A stretch of DNA of 64,000 nt from Mercurialis annua (lineage: Eukaryota; Streptophyta; Magnoliopsida; Malpighiales; Euphorbiaceae), in assembly GCF_937616625.2 (NCBI RefSeq), contig NC_065577.1:24875501-24939500 (forward strand), in the 5' to 3' direction. The position numbers and the translations under genes were made by a program. Positions 33,430 through 46,659 of this stretch are shown here, one piece after another (positions within the stretch are counted from its first letter, which is position 1; the number at the start of each line of letters is the position of its first letter). The notes under the pieces were generated by a model that saw only the letters and a list, made by a program, of their open reading frames with translations, had not been told where the DNA came from and ran no database searches.

Positions 33430-33566
33430 CTGTGCACGGTCGTGCTGCCTGGTGCACGTTCGTGCACCTTGGCTAGTGCACGATCGTGCACTTGGTGCAC
33501 GGTCGTGCACCATGGCTGGTGCACGTTCGTGCACTATAAGTGCACGTTCGTGCACCAGTCGTGCAC
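33430..33566. repeat. palindromic GTGCAC array in the 3' LTR
   Basis: Six or seven copies of GTGCACG-N-TCGTGCAC or close variants occur within about 137 bp. GTGCACGATCGTGCAC is a perfect 16-bp palindrome. Confidence 0.9.
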
Positions 33567-33928
33567 AGCCCCGGGAAACTCGATTTCCCGGGCTTTCCGA
33601 CGTGCTAAAACGCCACTTTTCGATCCTAAACACATATACAAACACCAATCTATCCATTTCCGCTATCGGAACGTAAAATCATTACGTATACGTTCGATTC
33701 GATACGGTAACCGTTATATATTCGAATATAATCCATTTTCTATATAACCAAATTCAAAATAACGGTTATAACTTCGATTATTAATGGATTACCGAAGAAA
33801 TTTGAGTTAGAAACGAGAAATTGGATCGAAACCGTCGAACCTACCGTCGCCCGAAGTCGTCGCCGCACCTCTGTAATGAAAACCTAAGTTTTCTATTTCT
33901 GCAGCTAATGAATTCATTGAATTCATAT

Positions 33929-33959
33929 TGATATATATAGTTTGGCTAAAAGCCAAACT
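33929..33959 (-). promoter_or_regulatory. TATA run and adjacent hairpin in the LTR
   Basis: The minus strand has the inverted repeat AGTTTGGCT-TTT-AGCCAAACT immediately followed by a TATATATA run, which is a plausible core promoter for the element. Confidence 0.55.
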
Positions 33960-34480
33960 AGTCCCTAGGTATTCACGCGTTATTTTAACCCAAATTCTTA
34001 AATACTCGTCCGTAACTAAAACGGACAACAGACTCCAAATTTTATGAAATTTTAACCACGAATTCCATAATTCGTAATTAGAATAAAAACATAATTTTTA
34101 TTCTCACGGGACTTATATTTTATCTTTAATAAATCATTAAAGATTTATTAGGGCTAAATTAGACCCACTTAATAAAATTTCTATCTCCAAATTCTATAAA
34201 ATTTTAGGGGTAACTTTCTAAAAATATTTCGTGAATATTGACTCCAAAAATATTCACACGGAGCTTATAAATTATCCTATTTTAATTTATAAGCATTTCT
34301 TATTTCCCGTTAGTTAAAATATAAATATCCAATTTTTATATTTTAACTTCTATAACTATTTTATATTTCCGGAGATACTATAAATTAAATTTATCCTTAA
34401 ATTTAATTTACGTTCTCCCGGTCCTATAAATTATTCCTTAAGTGGAATAATTTAATCCTTTAATTTTACGGGGTATTACA

Positions 34481-34493
34481 TTCTCCCCACCTT
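34481..34493 (-). promoter_or_regulatory. polypurine tract of the chromovirus
   Basis: AAGGTGGGGAGAA on the minus strand abuts the TGTAATACC start of the 3' LTR. Confidence 0.85.
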
Positions 34494-34524
34494 ATTAAAA
34501 TTCGTCCTCGAATTTCAATAAGAA

Positions 34525-37500
34525 CTACGTACCTTGTAAAAACAGGTAAGGATATCGCTGACGCATATCCGCCTCCGTCTCCCACGTACACTCCTCTACA
34601 GAATGATTTCTCCACAGCACTTTCACCATAGGAATCTCCTTAGTACGAAGTTTCCGTAGTTGTGTATCTACTATCTCAACAGGCTGCTCTTCATAAGAAA
34701 GTTCCTCATTAACCTCTACAGTTTGTGGTTGAATCACATGAGAAGGATCTGCGATATATTTTCGCAGCATCGATATGTGAAACACCGGATGAACTTGTGA
34801 CATATCTGGCGGTAAATCTAATTTATATGCTACCGCTCCGATGCGCTCTATAATCTCGTAAGGTCCCACATACCTTGGAGATAACTTGCCTCTCTTTCCA
34901 AAACGAATAACACCCTTCATTGGTGATACTTTCAGAAAGACATAGTCACCAACTTGAAATTCTATCTCTTTTCTCTTTGAATCTGCATAACTTTTCTGGC
35001 GACTAAAAGCAGTTTCCAATCGCTGCTTAATTAATGGTACCTTCTCTGAGGTAATTTGGATAACCTCTGCTCCTGTCAATTTTCTTTCTCCTACTTCCTC
35101 CCAACAGATAGGAGATCGACACTTACGACCGTATAATGCCTCATATGGAGCCATCTCGATACTGGAATGATAGCTGTTGTTGTATGAGAACTCTACTAAT
35201 GGCAAATACACATCCCAGCTACCTCCAAAATCCAGTACACACAGTCGAAGCATATCTTCCAAAGTCTGAATAGTCCTTTCAGACTGTCCATCAGTTTGCG
35301 GATGAAATGCGGTACTAAAATCTAACCGCGTTCCCATCGCTTCTTGCAAACTTCCCCAAAATCTAGAGGTAAATACTGAACCTCTATCTGAAACTATTGA
35401 CACGGGAATTCCATGTAAACTGACTATCTTGTCAATATATACTTGTGCCAATTTCGCCGCAGTATATGATATCTTAATAGGTATAAAGTGGGCCGACTTC
35501 GTCAGACGATCCACTATAACCCATATAGAATCAAAACCTTTCTGCGTCTTAGGCAATCCAACCACAAAGTCCATTGTAATCCTCTCCCACTTCCACTCTG
35601 GTATGGGTAGGGGTTGTAAAAATCCATATGGCCTTTGGTGTTCAAGCTTAACTTGCTGACACACTGGACACCTTGCTACAAACTCTGCAATATCTCGCTT
35701 CATTCCGTTCCACCAGTACATCTCCTTAATATCTCTATACATCTTGGTAGAACCAGGATGAATACTATAAGTTGATCCATGGGTCTCCTCCATGATCTTT
35801 TGCCTTAAATTTTCAATATCTGGTACACACAATCTGGTACCATACTTCAGTGTTCCGTTAACAACACTGAAGTCTTGACACTTTCCTTTCTCTACCTCCT
35901 CCATAACACGCTTTAGTTGAGGATCTTCACCTTGTAGTTCCCTAATCCTGTCGATTAGAGTTGGTCGCACACTTAATTGGGCTATCAAGCTTCCAAGATA
36001 AGAAACTTCAAACCTAATGTTCTGACTGAACATCGTATAGATCTCTTTGATCAATGGCCTTCGCCACTCTGTTGTAACGTGTGCTAAACTTCCTGCAGAC
36101 TTTCGGCTTAACGCATCAGCTACCACATTAGCTTTACCCGGATGATACTGTATAGTGCAATCATAATCTTTAAGCAACTCTAGCCACCTTCTCTGTCTGA
36201 GATTCAATTCACGTTGATCAAAGATATACCTCAAACTTTTATGATCTGTGAATATCTCACACGTTGCACCGTACAAGTAATGTCTCCAGATTTTCAATGC
36301 AAAAATTACTGCTGCTAATTCCAGGTCATGAGTAGGATAGTTCACTTCATGCTTTTTCAGTTGGCGTGAAGCGTAAGCTATTACTCGTCCATGTTGCATT
36401 AGAACACATCCTAAACCAACTCTTGAAGCATCACAGTAAACAGTGAATCCTTCAATACCTTCAGGTAATGCTAGCACTGGAGCTGTCGTTAGACACTCCT
36501 TCAGTTTCTGAAAACTGTTATCACATTTCTCTGTCCATTCATACTTTGCATTTTTCTGAGTTAACTTCGTCAATGGTGCAGAGATTTTTGAGAAATCTTG
36601 CACAAATCTTCTGTAGTATCCTGCTAAACCAAGGAAACTACGAATTTCAGTCACCGAAGTTGGTCGTTTCCATTCCACAACTGCTTCAATCTTCTTTGGA
36701 TCTACTTTGATTCCATTTTGAGACACAACATGTCCCAAAAATGCCACTTCTTCTAACCAAAATTCACACTTTGAAAACTTGGCGTATAACTGATGCTCCC
36801 TCAATGTCTGAAGAACTATGCGCAAATGATGTGCATGCTCCTCCTCCGTACGCGAGTAGATCAAAATATCATCAATGAAAACAATTACAAACTGATCCAA
36901 GAAGGGTTTGAATATCCTATTCATCAAATCCATGAAAGCCGCTGGTGCGTTTGTCAATCCAAATGACATAACTAGGAACTCGTAGTGACCATACCGAGTC
37001 CTAAAAGCAGTTTTCGAAACATCATCCTCTCGGATCTTTAACTGATGGTATCCTGATCGCAAGTCAATCTTAGAAAAGTACCTTGCTCCTTGCAGTTGAT
37101 CGAACAAATCATCAATCCTTGGCAATGGGTACTTGTTCTTGATTGTAACTTTGTTCAGCTGTCTGTAATCTATACAGAGCCGAAATGATCCGTCCTTCTT
37201 TTTAACAAATAAAACAGGTGCTCCCCATGGTGAAACACTTGGTCTGATAAAACCACAACTAAGTAGTTCCTCTAGTTGATCTTTCAGTTCCTTTAACTCT
37301 GCTGGCGCCATTCGATAAGGGGGTATTGATATCGGTTTGGTACCAGGAGTTAACTCAATACAAAACTCTATCTCTCTATCTGGTGGTAATCCCGGTAATT
37401 CGTCTGGAAAAACATCTGGATACTCCATTACCACCGGTACATTCTGTACAGTTCCTTGAGCTTTCTCTGTATCCAACACAATAGCCAAGAATGCTTGACA

Positions 37501-39345
37501 TCCTTTTCTCATCATTCGTTGAGCTTTCATAGCTGAGATTATGCTAGCAGTGGATTTTAATTTTTCACTTTGAAGTGAAACCACCTCAATTCCAGGGGTA
37601 TTGAATGTCACTAACTTCTCGCGACAATCCACACTCGCATAATGTCGAGCTAACCAATCCATACCTAATATAACATCAAATGCTAGTACTTCTAGCAAAA
37701 TTAGATCGGCAAGCAACTCTCGTCCTTGAACATTCACAGGACAAGACGAATAAACTATGTCCGCATCCATACTTTCACCCATTGGCGTGGCTACTGATAA
37801 TGGATTTTGCAAGTAAGCGGGTTGCTTTCCCATCTTAATCGCAAAACTCGGTGAAACAAATGAATGTGTTGCACCCGGATCAAATAATACTAAAGCATCC
37901 ATAGAAGCTATAGTAAAAATACCTTGCACGACTGCATTAGAGGCTTGAGCCTCTTGTGGATTTAGTGCAAACACCCTGGCTTGACTCCCCTCCGCTTGAG
38001 AGTTCTGACCAGTACCTCTTCCTCCACCATTTCTTCTTCCACCTCGATTATTACCAAAACCTCTTCCTCTCTGGCTAGTAAATGTACTACCAGTTTGACC
38101 TTGCCCAGATGCCGCCGGAAACATAGGTCTCCGCTGCTGCTGAAAAGGTTGAGCAACACTGGCAGCAGACCCTTGTGCTCCTGACATCGGACATTGTCTT
38201 GCATAATGGCCTGGTTGGCCACAAACAAAGCACGCTCCTGGAGCAAGGTGACACACTCCATAGTGTCTCCTCCGACAATTCTGGCAATATGGAGTTAAAA
38301 CTCCAGAACTTCCTGAGCTACGTCCACTTGAACTAGCTCCAGGGGTATTGAAACGCTTATTACTCTTCCCTTTAAAATTTTTACGTCGCGGTCCAGTAAA
38401 ACCACTTGGATTAAACCACATTTGTGTATTGGCTGTCGCACCAACTTGATCACTCCTTGTCGACATTGGTGCAGTAGAATTTACAATTCTGCCAAACTGT
38501 ACCAACGAAGTCTCCATTTGACGTGCACTGTCTATCAACTGAATCAAATCTCGGTTCACATCAGAAACAAGGCTAATAAACTCGGGTCCTAAACCCTTGA
38601 TAAAACTCGCATTCGCCCTTGCTGGATCAGCCATCAAATCAGGTGCAAATCTTCCCAACCTAGTGAACTCCGTCACATATTCTTGTACTGACCTATTTCC
38701 TCTTCTCAAATTCAGCAATTGATCACGATAACTCTCGGTCACAGAAAATGGCAGATAAAATTCTCTGTACCGATTAACAAACTCTGCCCAGGTCATTTGA
38801 TTCATCATAGGTTGAATTATACGTCGAAACCAATCTTTTGCTGGTCCTTTCATTGACATTTCAACTAACAAGATTGACTGTCTCTCGTCAGCCTGTAAAC
38901 GTCTAGCATTACGCTCAACTTCCTTAAGAAAATCCAATGCATCGCCTGAACCATCAAATTCTGTTGGTTTGAGCCGCATATAAGCCAAAACACTGTCTCT
39001 ATCGACATTTGCACCAACACGCTGTTGTTGTTGCAATAGTTGCTCCCTATGCATAGCCTGATTCTCCACTTGGTTAGCCTGCATAGCTGCAACTCCAGCT
39101 AAGAACTGATTAAAGTCGAAGCCTGGCGCGTTAGGTTGTTGTGGTATCCCAGGAGCCTGAACTGGTTCCTGTTCCTCCACAGCTTGACCTCTAGCTCTAC
39201 CTCTAGGTCTACCACGCCCACGGCCTCTACCTGCTACGTTGGCCGGTTCATGTTGCCCTATATGCACAGACGACTCATCATGAGCCTCTTCAGGTGCATC
39301 TCGTATCATCGCAGCTCGACCACGAGTTTGCCTTTGGTCAACCAT
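34525..39345 (-). CDS. intact gag-pol polyprotein with chromodomain
   Basis: The open frame runs from 39432 (1635 codons). I prefer the start [10 protein letters not shown] at 39345 (1606 codons), because the 29 residues before it are hydrophobic and unlike gag. Counting from 39432: gag core about 150-300; CCHC knuckle [14 protein letters not shown] at about 398-412; protease FDPGATHSF with aspartate about 518; RT with [12 protein letters not shown] and FIDD about 852-855; RNase H with VYCDAS, FTDHKSL and ADALSRK; integrase with CPVC about 1253, the triad D (TMDFVVG about 1285), D (SDRGS about 1347), E (GQSERT about 1385); chromodomain about 1572-1630 ([25 protein letters not shown]). No stop or frameshift. 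Chromodomains of this group are thought to guide integration toward marked heterochromatin, which fits insertion into a satellite. Confidence 0.97.
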   Translation of the reverse strand: MVDQRQTRGRAAMIRDAPEEAHDESSVHIGQHEPANVAGRGRGRGRPRGRARGQAVEEQEPVQAPGIPQQPNAPGFDFNQFLAGVAAMQANQVENQAMHREQLLQQQQRVGANVDRDSVLAYMRLKPTEFDGSGDALDFLKEVERNARRLQADERQSILLVEMSMKGPAKDWFRRIIQPMMNQMTWAEFVNRYREFYLPFSVTESYRDQLLNLRRGNRSVQEYVTEFTRLGRFAPDLMADPARANASFIKGLGPEFISLVSDVNRDLIQLIDSARQMETSLVQFGRIVNSTAPMSTRSDQVGATANTQMWFNPSGFTGPRRKNFKGKSNKRFNTPGASSSGRSSGSSGVLTPYCQNCRRRHYGVCHLAPGACFVCGQPGHYARQCPMSGAQGSAASVAQPFQQQRRPMFPAASGQGQTGSTFTSQRGRGFGNNRGGRRNGGGRGTGQNSQAEGSQARVFALNPQEAQASNAVVQGIFTIASMDALVLFDPGATHSFVSPSFAIKMGKQPAYLQNPLSVATPMGESMDADIVYSSCPVNVQGRELLADLILLEVLAFDVILGMDWLARHYASVDCREKLVTFNTPGIEVVSLQSEKLKSTASIISAMKAQRMMRKGCQAFLAIVLDTEKAQGTVQNVPVVMEYPDVFPDELPGLPPDREIEFCIELTPGTKPISIPPYRMAPAELKELKDQLEELLSCGFIRPSVSPWGAPVLFVKKKDGSFRLCIDYRQLNKVTIKNKYPLPRIDDLFDQLQGARYFSKIDLRSGYHQLKIREDDVSKTAFRTRYGHYEFLVMSFGLTNAPAAFMDLMNRIFKPFLDQFVIVFIDDILIYSRTEEEHAHHLRIVLQTLREHQLYAKFSKCEFWLEEVAFLGHVVSQNGIKVDPKKIEAVVEWKRPTSVTEIRSFLGLAGYYRRFVQDFSKISAPLTKLTQKNAKYEWTEKCDNSFQKLKECLTTAPVLALPEGIEGFTVYCDASRVGLGCVLMQHGRVIAYASRQLKKHEVNYPTHDLELAAVIFALKIWRHYLYGATCEIFTDHKSLRYIFDQRELNLRQRRWLELLKDYDCTIQYHPGKANVVADALSRKSAGSLAHVTTEWRRPLIKEIYTMFSQNIRFEVSYLGSLIAQLSVRPTLIDRIRELQGEDPQLKRVMEEVEKGKCQDFSVVNGTLKYGTRLCVPDIENLRQKIMEETHGSTYSIHPGSTKMYRDIKEMYWWNGMKRDIAEFVARCPVCQQVKLEHQRPYGFLQPLPIPEWKWERITMDFVVGLPKTQKGFDSIWVIVDRLTKSAHFIPIKISYTAAKLAQVYIDKIVSLHGIPVSIVSDRGSVFTSRFWGSLQEAMGTRLDFSTAFHPQTDGQSERTIQTLEDMLRLCVLDFGGSWDVYLPLVEFSYNNSYHSSIEMAPYEALYGRKCRSPICWEEVGERKLTGAEVIQITSEKVPLIKQRLETAFSRQKSYADSKRKEIEFQVGDYVFLKVSPMKGVIRFGKRGKLSPRYVGPYEIIERIGAVAYKLDLPPDMSQVHPVFHISMLRKYIADPSHVIQPQTVEVNEELSYEEQPVEIVDTQLRKLRTKEIPMVKVLWRNHSVEECTWETEADMRQRYPYLFLQGT

Positions 39346-39635
39346 CCTAACCAAATCAAACCACACTGCAATCAAATGAAGAACAACAAATACAAATCCA
39401 ACATGAACACATATAACCATCTCAATGGTCACACCTCACGTGCTCATGCGTATCACAATATATAACTCATATCCAACACATTCTAAATTCACAACCTAAG
39501 GAAAAGCTGAATATTTCACAATTAAATGATGACATATCAAGGACATAACTCAAATCCTATTGCTGCAGTAGTTTCTTAGACTCTACTATTCGAGTATCGG
39601 CAATGTTACTGTAGACATTTTAGTTCTACAACATT
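39346..39635 (-). other. 5' untranslated region of the chromovirus
   Basis: About 290 bp between the primer binding site and the preferred gag start. The gag frame is open back to 39432; the rest is AT-rich, with no feature I recognise. Confidence 0.6.
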
Positions 39636-39647
39636 GCTCTGATACTA
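39636..39647 (-). promoter_or_regulatory. primer binding site of the chromovirus
   Basis: The minus strand reads TAGTATCAGAGC, complementary to the 3' end of initiator tRNA-Met except one mismatch (usual TGGTATCAGAGC). It lies 4 bp from the 5' LTR. Confidence 0.85.
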
Positions 39648-39651
39648 ACTT

Positions 39652-42213
39652 TGTCACGACCCGATTTCCGCTTAGAAACTCGTGTCGAGACCGGCGCTAG
39701 GGAATGGGAATGGTTGTTCCGAAACCCGTAGCAAGCCTAGGAAAAACAGTAAAAACTTTTCGCGTTTTGAAAACATAAAAGGTTTCAATTTCTTTTCGCA
39801 AGTATTTGAAAACCCTCAATTAAACGTGTAATCAAAACCATGCCATCGCATTTTTGGACTCAGGGTGATACATGTATACTGCACACACCTTGACACAACC
39901 CTGCCCAAAAACAATGCCAGCGGTGCAAACCAGTTATCCTGTCAAGTAACTGGTTTAAGCATGCCACTTAATTAATCACAAAGCTTTTATTAAAACCAGG
40001 TTTCTTATAAACAACTGGCAAAAGCCCTTTTTTATAAAAACATGCCTTTGTCCCAAAATGATACTCACAGTAGTTTCATATCAGAGTTTAAGCATTTACA
40101 ATTGAACTACTGTTCGGAGCTAGAACTACTCTGCAGCTCTAGAGTGACCTTTATTTAGTTACAACTTCCAGAAAAAGAATTGGAAGTCTTGTCACGTCAA
40201 AATATCATTTACCTGTGAAAAGGGAAATCAACGGGGGTCAAATATGAGTGAATTCACATAGTTACTCAGGCATATTAATAAAAGCCGAAATCGCATGTAA
40301 ACACACTTTGTGCAGCCAAATAACCGATCCAAATGAAACCCTAAGAGAAACCCCATTTGGTTAACTGTGACTAATGTCACAGTTCGTGCTCTCTTGTTTA
40401 ACACAGGATGAAATGTGAACTCACATTGTCACAATCATCTTATCTCTGTGTAAGGTTTGCTGGGCCGTAAATTAAATTACTGGCTCCCCAGGATAACCTG
40501 TTAGGTCTTGGCCGCTTTGCAAGCATCTGGCCAAAGAACCCAACTAGTATGCAATGCAATGTTTTATTAATACCGGTGATCACACAGTTCTATTGTTGCC
40601 CAATAGATAGCACGTTCCAGTGGATCTATATATTGGTTTCAAATCGACTCTATGCAATGCAATTTCAAACACATTTTTAGTTATAAATGTTTTGGCATCA
40701 ATATTCAAAAGTAAATATGCGAACTCACAAAACCGTTATCCACAAAACAGTTCTTGTTCACCCTCTACTCTCCTGGTCCAGTAGCTTGCTTGCTCGTTGG
40801 ATCTAGTTAGAAAACAATTGTTAAATACAATTGAAACAAGAATTCTAACTCTAAAGAGTAGACTTTCTATTGACATTACTAACATGTAACATATCTATTC
40901 TATACTCATATTCGATATCAACTCATAATCCTCTAACTATTAACCACTTTGATTAATAGAGGACCCAATTAAAACATCTCTATGTTTTAATTAATCGAAC
41001 TCCCTTAATTGTCCTAGTTCTTTTAATCCTTTAAACGTCCAGGTTTAAGGTTTAAAGTCCATTTAAATCATCCATAGTTCGACGATTACTTCCGTCGAAA
41101 GTTAGGGCAAAAAGCCCCAAAACACTCCCCCCTTCGAGCCATGGCAGCACGATCGTGCGACCCTGTGCACGGTCGTGCTGCCTGGTGCACGTTCGTGCAC
41201 CTTGGCTAGTGCACGATCGTGCACTTGGTGCACGGTCGTGCACCATGGCTGGTGCACGTTCGTGCACTATAAGTGCACGTTCGTGCACCAGTCGTGCACA
41301 GCCCCGGGAAACTCGATTTCCCGGGCTTTCCGACGTGCTAAAACGCCACTTTTCGATCCTAAACACATATACAAACACCAATCTATCCATTTCCGCTATC
41401 GGAACGTAAAATCATTACGTATACGTTCGATTCGATACGGTAACCGTTATATATTCGAATATAATCCATTTTCTATATAACCAAATTCAAAATAACGGTT
41501 ATAACTTCGATTATTAATGGATTACCGAAGAAATTTGAGTTAGAAACGAGAAATTGGATCGAAACCGTCGAACCTACCGTCGCCCGAAGTCGTCGCCGCA
41601 CCTCTGTAATGAAAACCTAAGTTTTCTATTTCTGCAGCTAATGAATTCATTGAATTCATATTGATATATATAGTTTGGCTAAAAGCCAAACTAGTCCCTA
41701 GGTATTCACGCGTTATTTTAACCCAAATTCTTAAATACTCGTCCGTAACTAAAACGGACAACAGACTCCAAATTTTATGAAATTTTAACCACGAATTCCA
41801 TAATTCGTAATTAGAATAAAAACATAATTTTTATTCTCACGGGACTTATATTTTATCTTTAATAAATCATTAAAGATTTATTAGGGCTAAATTAGACCCA
41901 CTTAATAAAATTTCTATCTCCAAATTCTATAAAATTTTAGGGGTAACTTTCTAAAAATATTTCGTGAATATTGACTCCAAAAATATTCACACGGAGCTTA
42001 TAAATTATCCTATTTTAATTTATAAGCATTTCTTATTTCCCGTTAGTTAAAATATAAATATCCAATTTTTATATTTTAACTTCTATAACTATTTTATATT
42101 TCCGGAGATACTATAAATTAAATTTATCCTTAAATTTAATTTACGTTCTCCCGGTCCTATAAATTATTCCTTAAGTGGAATAATTTAATCCTTTAATTTT
42201 ACGGGGTATTACA
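39652..42213 (-). repeat. 5' LTR of the chromovirus
   Basis: 2562 bp, same length as 31919-34480 with about three differences seen (near 39939, 40286 and 41126). It carries the same palindrome array (41163-41299) and TATA/hairpin (about 41662-41692). Confidence 0.96.
41163..41299. repeat. palindromic GTGCAC array in the 5' LTR
   Basis: Same array as 33430-33566, here in the LTR that would drive transcription. Confidence 0.9.
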
Positions 42214-42218
42214 GAAGT

Positions 42219-42968
42219 CAAACATTTCAATTTTCTCGCGATTTAAGTCGAACGTCTACAAACGTGACGAAATAAATCCCAACGTTTCAAACGTTTGGCT
42301 TAAACTACTAAAAAAGGGAAACATTTGGTTTTATTTCGTAACGTTTGTAAACGTTTGGTTTTGTTTCGTAACGTTTTAACCTTTTTAGTTATTTAAGCCA
42401 AACGTTTGATTTTATTTCATAACCTTTATAAACGTTCGAAATAATACCCAACGTTTAAAACGTTATGAAATAAATACAAACTTTTAAAACGTTACGAAAA
42501 AAAATACAAACCTTTCATATTTTTAGCGATTTAAGACCAACGTTTACAAACATTACGAAACAAATCTAAACATTTCCCCATTTTTACGATTTAAGCCAAA
42601 CGTTTATAAAGGCTACGAAACAAATCCAAGCGTTTCACCTTTTGAGCAATATAAACCAAACATTTAGAAACGTTATGAAACAAATTCAAACATTTCTCTA
42701 TTTTAGCGATTTAAGCCAAACGTTTACAAACGGTGCGAAACAAATCCAAGCGTTTCACCTTTTTAGCAATTTAAGCAAAATGTTTACAAACGTTACGAAA
42801 CAAACCCAAACGTTTCACCATTTTAGTGATTTAAGCCAAACTTTTACAAACGTTACGAAAAAAATCCAAACGTTTCACCTTTTTAGCGATTTAAGCCAAA
42901 CATTTAGAAATGTTACGAAACAAATCCAGACGTTTCCGGATTTTACCGATTTAAGCCTAACGTTTATA
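42219..42968. repeat. satellite, alternating orientation
   Basis: Reverse to 42288, forward to 42378, reverse to 42405, forward to 42439, reverse to 42968. This is the counterpart of 25250-25993. Confidence 0.88.
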
Positions 42969-44589
42969 AACATTTGGTTTTGGTTCGTAAACGTTTGGCT
43001 TAAATAGCTAAAAAATTGACACGTTTGGATTTGTTCGTAACGTTTGTAAATATTTGGCTTAAATCGCTAAAATGGGGAAACGTTTGGATTTGTTTCGTAA
43101 CGATTGCCTTATATCGCTAAAAATGTGAAATGTTTTGTTTAGTTCTGTAACGTTTGTAAATGTTTGGCTTAAATAGTGAAAAAGGTGAAACGTTTGGATT
43201 TGTTTCGTAACGTTTCAAAATGTTTGGCTTAAATCGCTAAAAAGGGGAAACGTTTGTTTTGTTTTGTAATGTTTATAAAAGTTTTGCTTAAATCGCTAAA
43301 AATGTAAAACGTTTGGATTTGTTTCGTAACGTTTGTAAATGTTTGGCTTAAATCGCTAAAAATGTGAAACATTTGGATTTATTTCGTAATGTTTGTAAAC
43401 GTTTGCCATAAATCGCTAAAAAGGTGAAACATTTTGATTTGTTTTGTAACAATTTAAACGTTTTGTTTCGTAACGTTTGTAAACGTTTGACTTCAATCAC
43501 TAAAAAGGTGAAAGTTTAGATTTGTTTCATGACGTTTGTAAACGTCTGGCTTCAATCGCTAAAAAGGTGAAACGTTTGGATTGGTTTTTTAAGGTTTGTA
43601 AACGATTGGCTTAAATTGCTAAAAAGGTGAAATGATTGGATTTGTTTCGTAATGTTTTCAAATGTTTGGATTAAATTGCTAAATAGGTGAAACATTTTGT
43701 TTTGTTTTGTAACGTTTGTAAACAATTGGCTTCAATCGCTAAAAAGGTGAAATACTTGGATTTGATTCGTAACATTTATAAACGTTTGGCTTAAATCGCT
43801 AAAAAAGCGAAGTGTTTGGATTTGTTTCGTAACGTTTTAAACATTTTGTTTTGTTTCGTAATGTTTGTAAACATTTAGCCTCAATCGCTAAAAAGCTGAA
43901 ACTTTTAGATTTGTTTCGTAACGTTTGTTAACGTTTGGCTTAAATATTTAAATAGGGGAAACAATTGGATTTGTTTCGTAACGTTTCTAAACGTTTGGCT
44001 TAAATTGCGAAAAAGGTGAAACATTTGGATTTGTTTCGTAACGTTTGTAAACGTTTTGGCTTGAATTGCTAATGAAACGTTTGGATTTGTTTTGTAATGT
44101 TTGAAACATTTGGTTTTTTTTCGTAACGTTTGTAAACGCTTGGCTTAAGTCGCTAAAATGGTGAAACGTTTGGATTTGTTTCGTAACGTTTGTAAACGTT
44201 TGGCTTAAATCGCTAAAGAGGCGAAACATTTGGTTTTGTTTCGTAACGTCTGTAAACATTTGGTTTTGTTTTGTAACGTTTGGCTTAAATCGCTAAAAAG
44301 GTGAAACATTTGATTTGTTTCGTAACATTTTGGAAGCGCTTGGCTTAAATTGCTAAGAAGGTGAAACGTTTAAATTTGTTTCGTAACGTTTATAAACGTT
44401 TGGCTTAAATCGCTAAAAAGGTGAAACGTTTGGTTTTGTTTTGTAACGTTTTTAAACGTTTAGCATAAATTGCTAAAAAGGTGAAACGTTTCATTTTGTT
44501 TCATAACGTTTGTAAACGTTTGGCCTCAATCACTAAAAAGGCGAGACGTTTGGATTTGTTTCATAACGTATGGATTTGTTTCACAACGT
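42969..44589 (+). repeat. satellite, forward block
   Basis: Forward monomers, the counterpart of 25994-27925 but about 300 bp shorter. Confidence 0.95.
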
Positions 44590-46659
44590 TTCCCCTTTTT
44601 AGCAATTCAAGCCAAAATATTAAAATGTTACGAAAAAAATCCAAACGTTTCACCATTTTTGCGATTTAAGTCAAGCGTTTACAAACGTTACGAAACAAAT
44701 CCAACATTTCACCTTTTTAGCAATTTAAGCCAAACGTTACGAAATAAAACCAAACATTTAACCTTTAGCAATTTAAGCCACATTTGCAAACATTACGAAA
44801 CAAAACCAAACGTTTCACCTTTTTAGCAATTTAAACTAAACGTTTACAAACGTTACAAAACAAAACCAAACGTTTCACATTTTTCGTAATTTAAGTCAAA
44901 CGTTTACAAATGCTACGAAACAAAACCAAACGTTTCACCTTTTTAGCGATTTAAGCCAAACGTTTACAAACGTTACAAAACAAATCCAAATGTTTCACCT
45001 TTTTAGCGATTTAAGCAAAATATTTACAAACGTTTTGAAACAAATCCAAACGTTTCACCTTTTTTGCAATTTAAGCCAAACCTTTACAAACGTTAAATCT
45101 GAACGTTAAATTAATTTTACAAACGTTACGAAAACAAAACCAAACATTTCACCTTTTTAGCGATTTAAGCCAAAACATTTACAAAAGTTACAAAACAAAT
45201 CCAAACGTTTCACTTGTTTTGCGATTTAAGCCAAACGCTTACAAACATTACGAAACAAATCCAAACGTTTCACCTTTTTAGCAATTTAAGCCAAACCTTT
45301 ACAAACGTTACGAAACAAATCCAAACATTTTACCTTTTTAGCAATTATGCTAAACATTTACAAACGTTACAAAACAAATCCAAACGTTTCAACTTTTTAG
45401 CGATTTAAGCCAATCGTTTACAAACGTTACGAAACAAATCCAAACGTTTCACCTTTTTAGCGATATAAGACAAATGTTTAAAAACGTTTCATAACAAATT
45501 CAAACGTTTCCCCTTTATAAAGATTTAAGCCAAACGTTTACAAACGATACGGAACAAACCCAAATGTTTCACCTTTTTAGCGATATAAGCCTAACATTAA
45601 CAAACGTTACGAAACAAATCCAAATGTTTCACCTTTTTAGCAATTTAAATGTTTCTCCATTTTACCAATTTAAGCCAAACGTTTACAAACGTTACGAAAC
45701 AAATCCAAATGTTTCACCTTTTTAGTGATTTAAGCCAAACGTTTACAAACGTTACAGAACAAATCCAAACGTTTCACCTTTTTAGGGTTTTAAGCCAAAC
45801 GTTTACAAACGTTACAGAACAAATCCAAACATTTCCCTTTTTCAACGATTTAAACCAAACGTTTACAAACATTACAAAACAAAATCAAACGTTTCACCTT
45901 TTTAGCCATTTAAGCCAAACGTTTTCAAACGTTACGGAATAAATCCAAATGATTCACCTTTTTAGCGATTTAAGCCAAACGTTTACAAACGTTACGAAAC
46001 AAACACAAATGTTTCAATTTTTTAGCGATTTAAGCCAAACGTTTACAAATGTTACGAAACAAATCCAAACATTTCACATTTTTAGCGATTTAAGCAAAAC
46101 ATTTACAAACTTTACGAAACAAATCCAAACGTTTCACCTTTTTAGCAATTTAAGCCAAACGTTTATAAACGTTACGAAACAAATCCCAACATTTCACCTT
46201 TTTAGCGATTTAAGCCAAATGTTTACAAACGTTACGGAACAAATCCAAGAGTTTCACCTTTTTAGCAATTTAAGCTAAAACATTTACAAAAGTTACGAAC
46301 TAAATCCAAACGCTTCCACTTTTTAGCGATTTAAGCCAAACGTTTACAAACGTTACGAAACAAATCCAAGCATGCCACCTTTTTAGCAATTTAAGTAGAA
46401 CGTTGAAAACGTTATGAAACAAATCGGTAAAGCATTACGAAACAAACGTTTACAACCGTTACGAAACCAATCCAAATGTTTCAAACGTAACGAAACAAAT
46501 CCAAACGTTTCACTTTTTTAGCGAGTTAGGCCAAACGTTTGCAAATGTTACGAAACAAATCCAAATGTTTCCCCATTTTAGCGATTTAAGCCAAACGTTT
46601 AAAAGGTTACTAAACAAATCCAAATGTTTCGTAACGTTTACAAAGGATATGAAACAAAA
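44590..46659 (-). repeat. satellite, reverse block
   Basis: Reverse monomers, the counterpart of 27926-30009. Confidence 0.95.

Larger units (their letters stand above)
31919..34480 (-). repeat. 3' LTR of the chromovirus
   Basis: 2562 bp; in element orientation TGTAATACCCCG to GGTCGTGACA. It contains an array of GTGCACG-N-TCGTGCAC palindromes (33430-33566), a hairpin next to a TATA run (33930-33960), and no real gene. Frames such as 33319-33657 arise from the palindrome array. Confidence 0.96.
31919..42213 (-). mobile_element. complete Tekay-type chromovirus (Ty3/gypsy)
   Basis: 10295 bp with 2562-bp LTRs of equal length, TG...CA termini and a 5-bp target duplication GAAGT (31914-31918 and 42214-42218). 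The two LTRs differ at about three positions, implying a very recent insertion (about 0.05 My if 1.3e-8 per site per year is assumed). Gag-pol is a single uninterrupted frame, and primer binding site and polypurine tract are present. The C-terminal chromodomain and the tRNA-iMet primer place it in the chromoviruses, most likely the Tekay (Del) clade. It looks structurally competent to move. Confidence 0.96.

Noticed and set aside
33319..33657. 112-codon and overlapping 84- and 101-codon frames in the chromovirus LTRs (also 41052-41480)
   Set aside because: They are read from the palindromic GTGCAC array on both strands and repeat exactly in both LTRs. No family similarity is recognisable.
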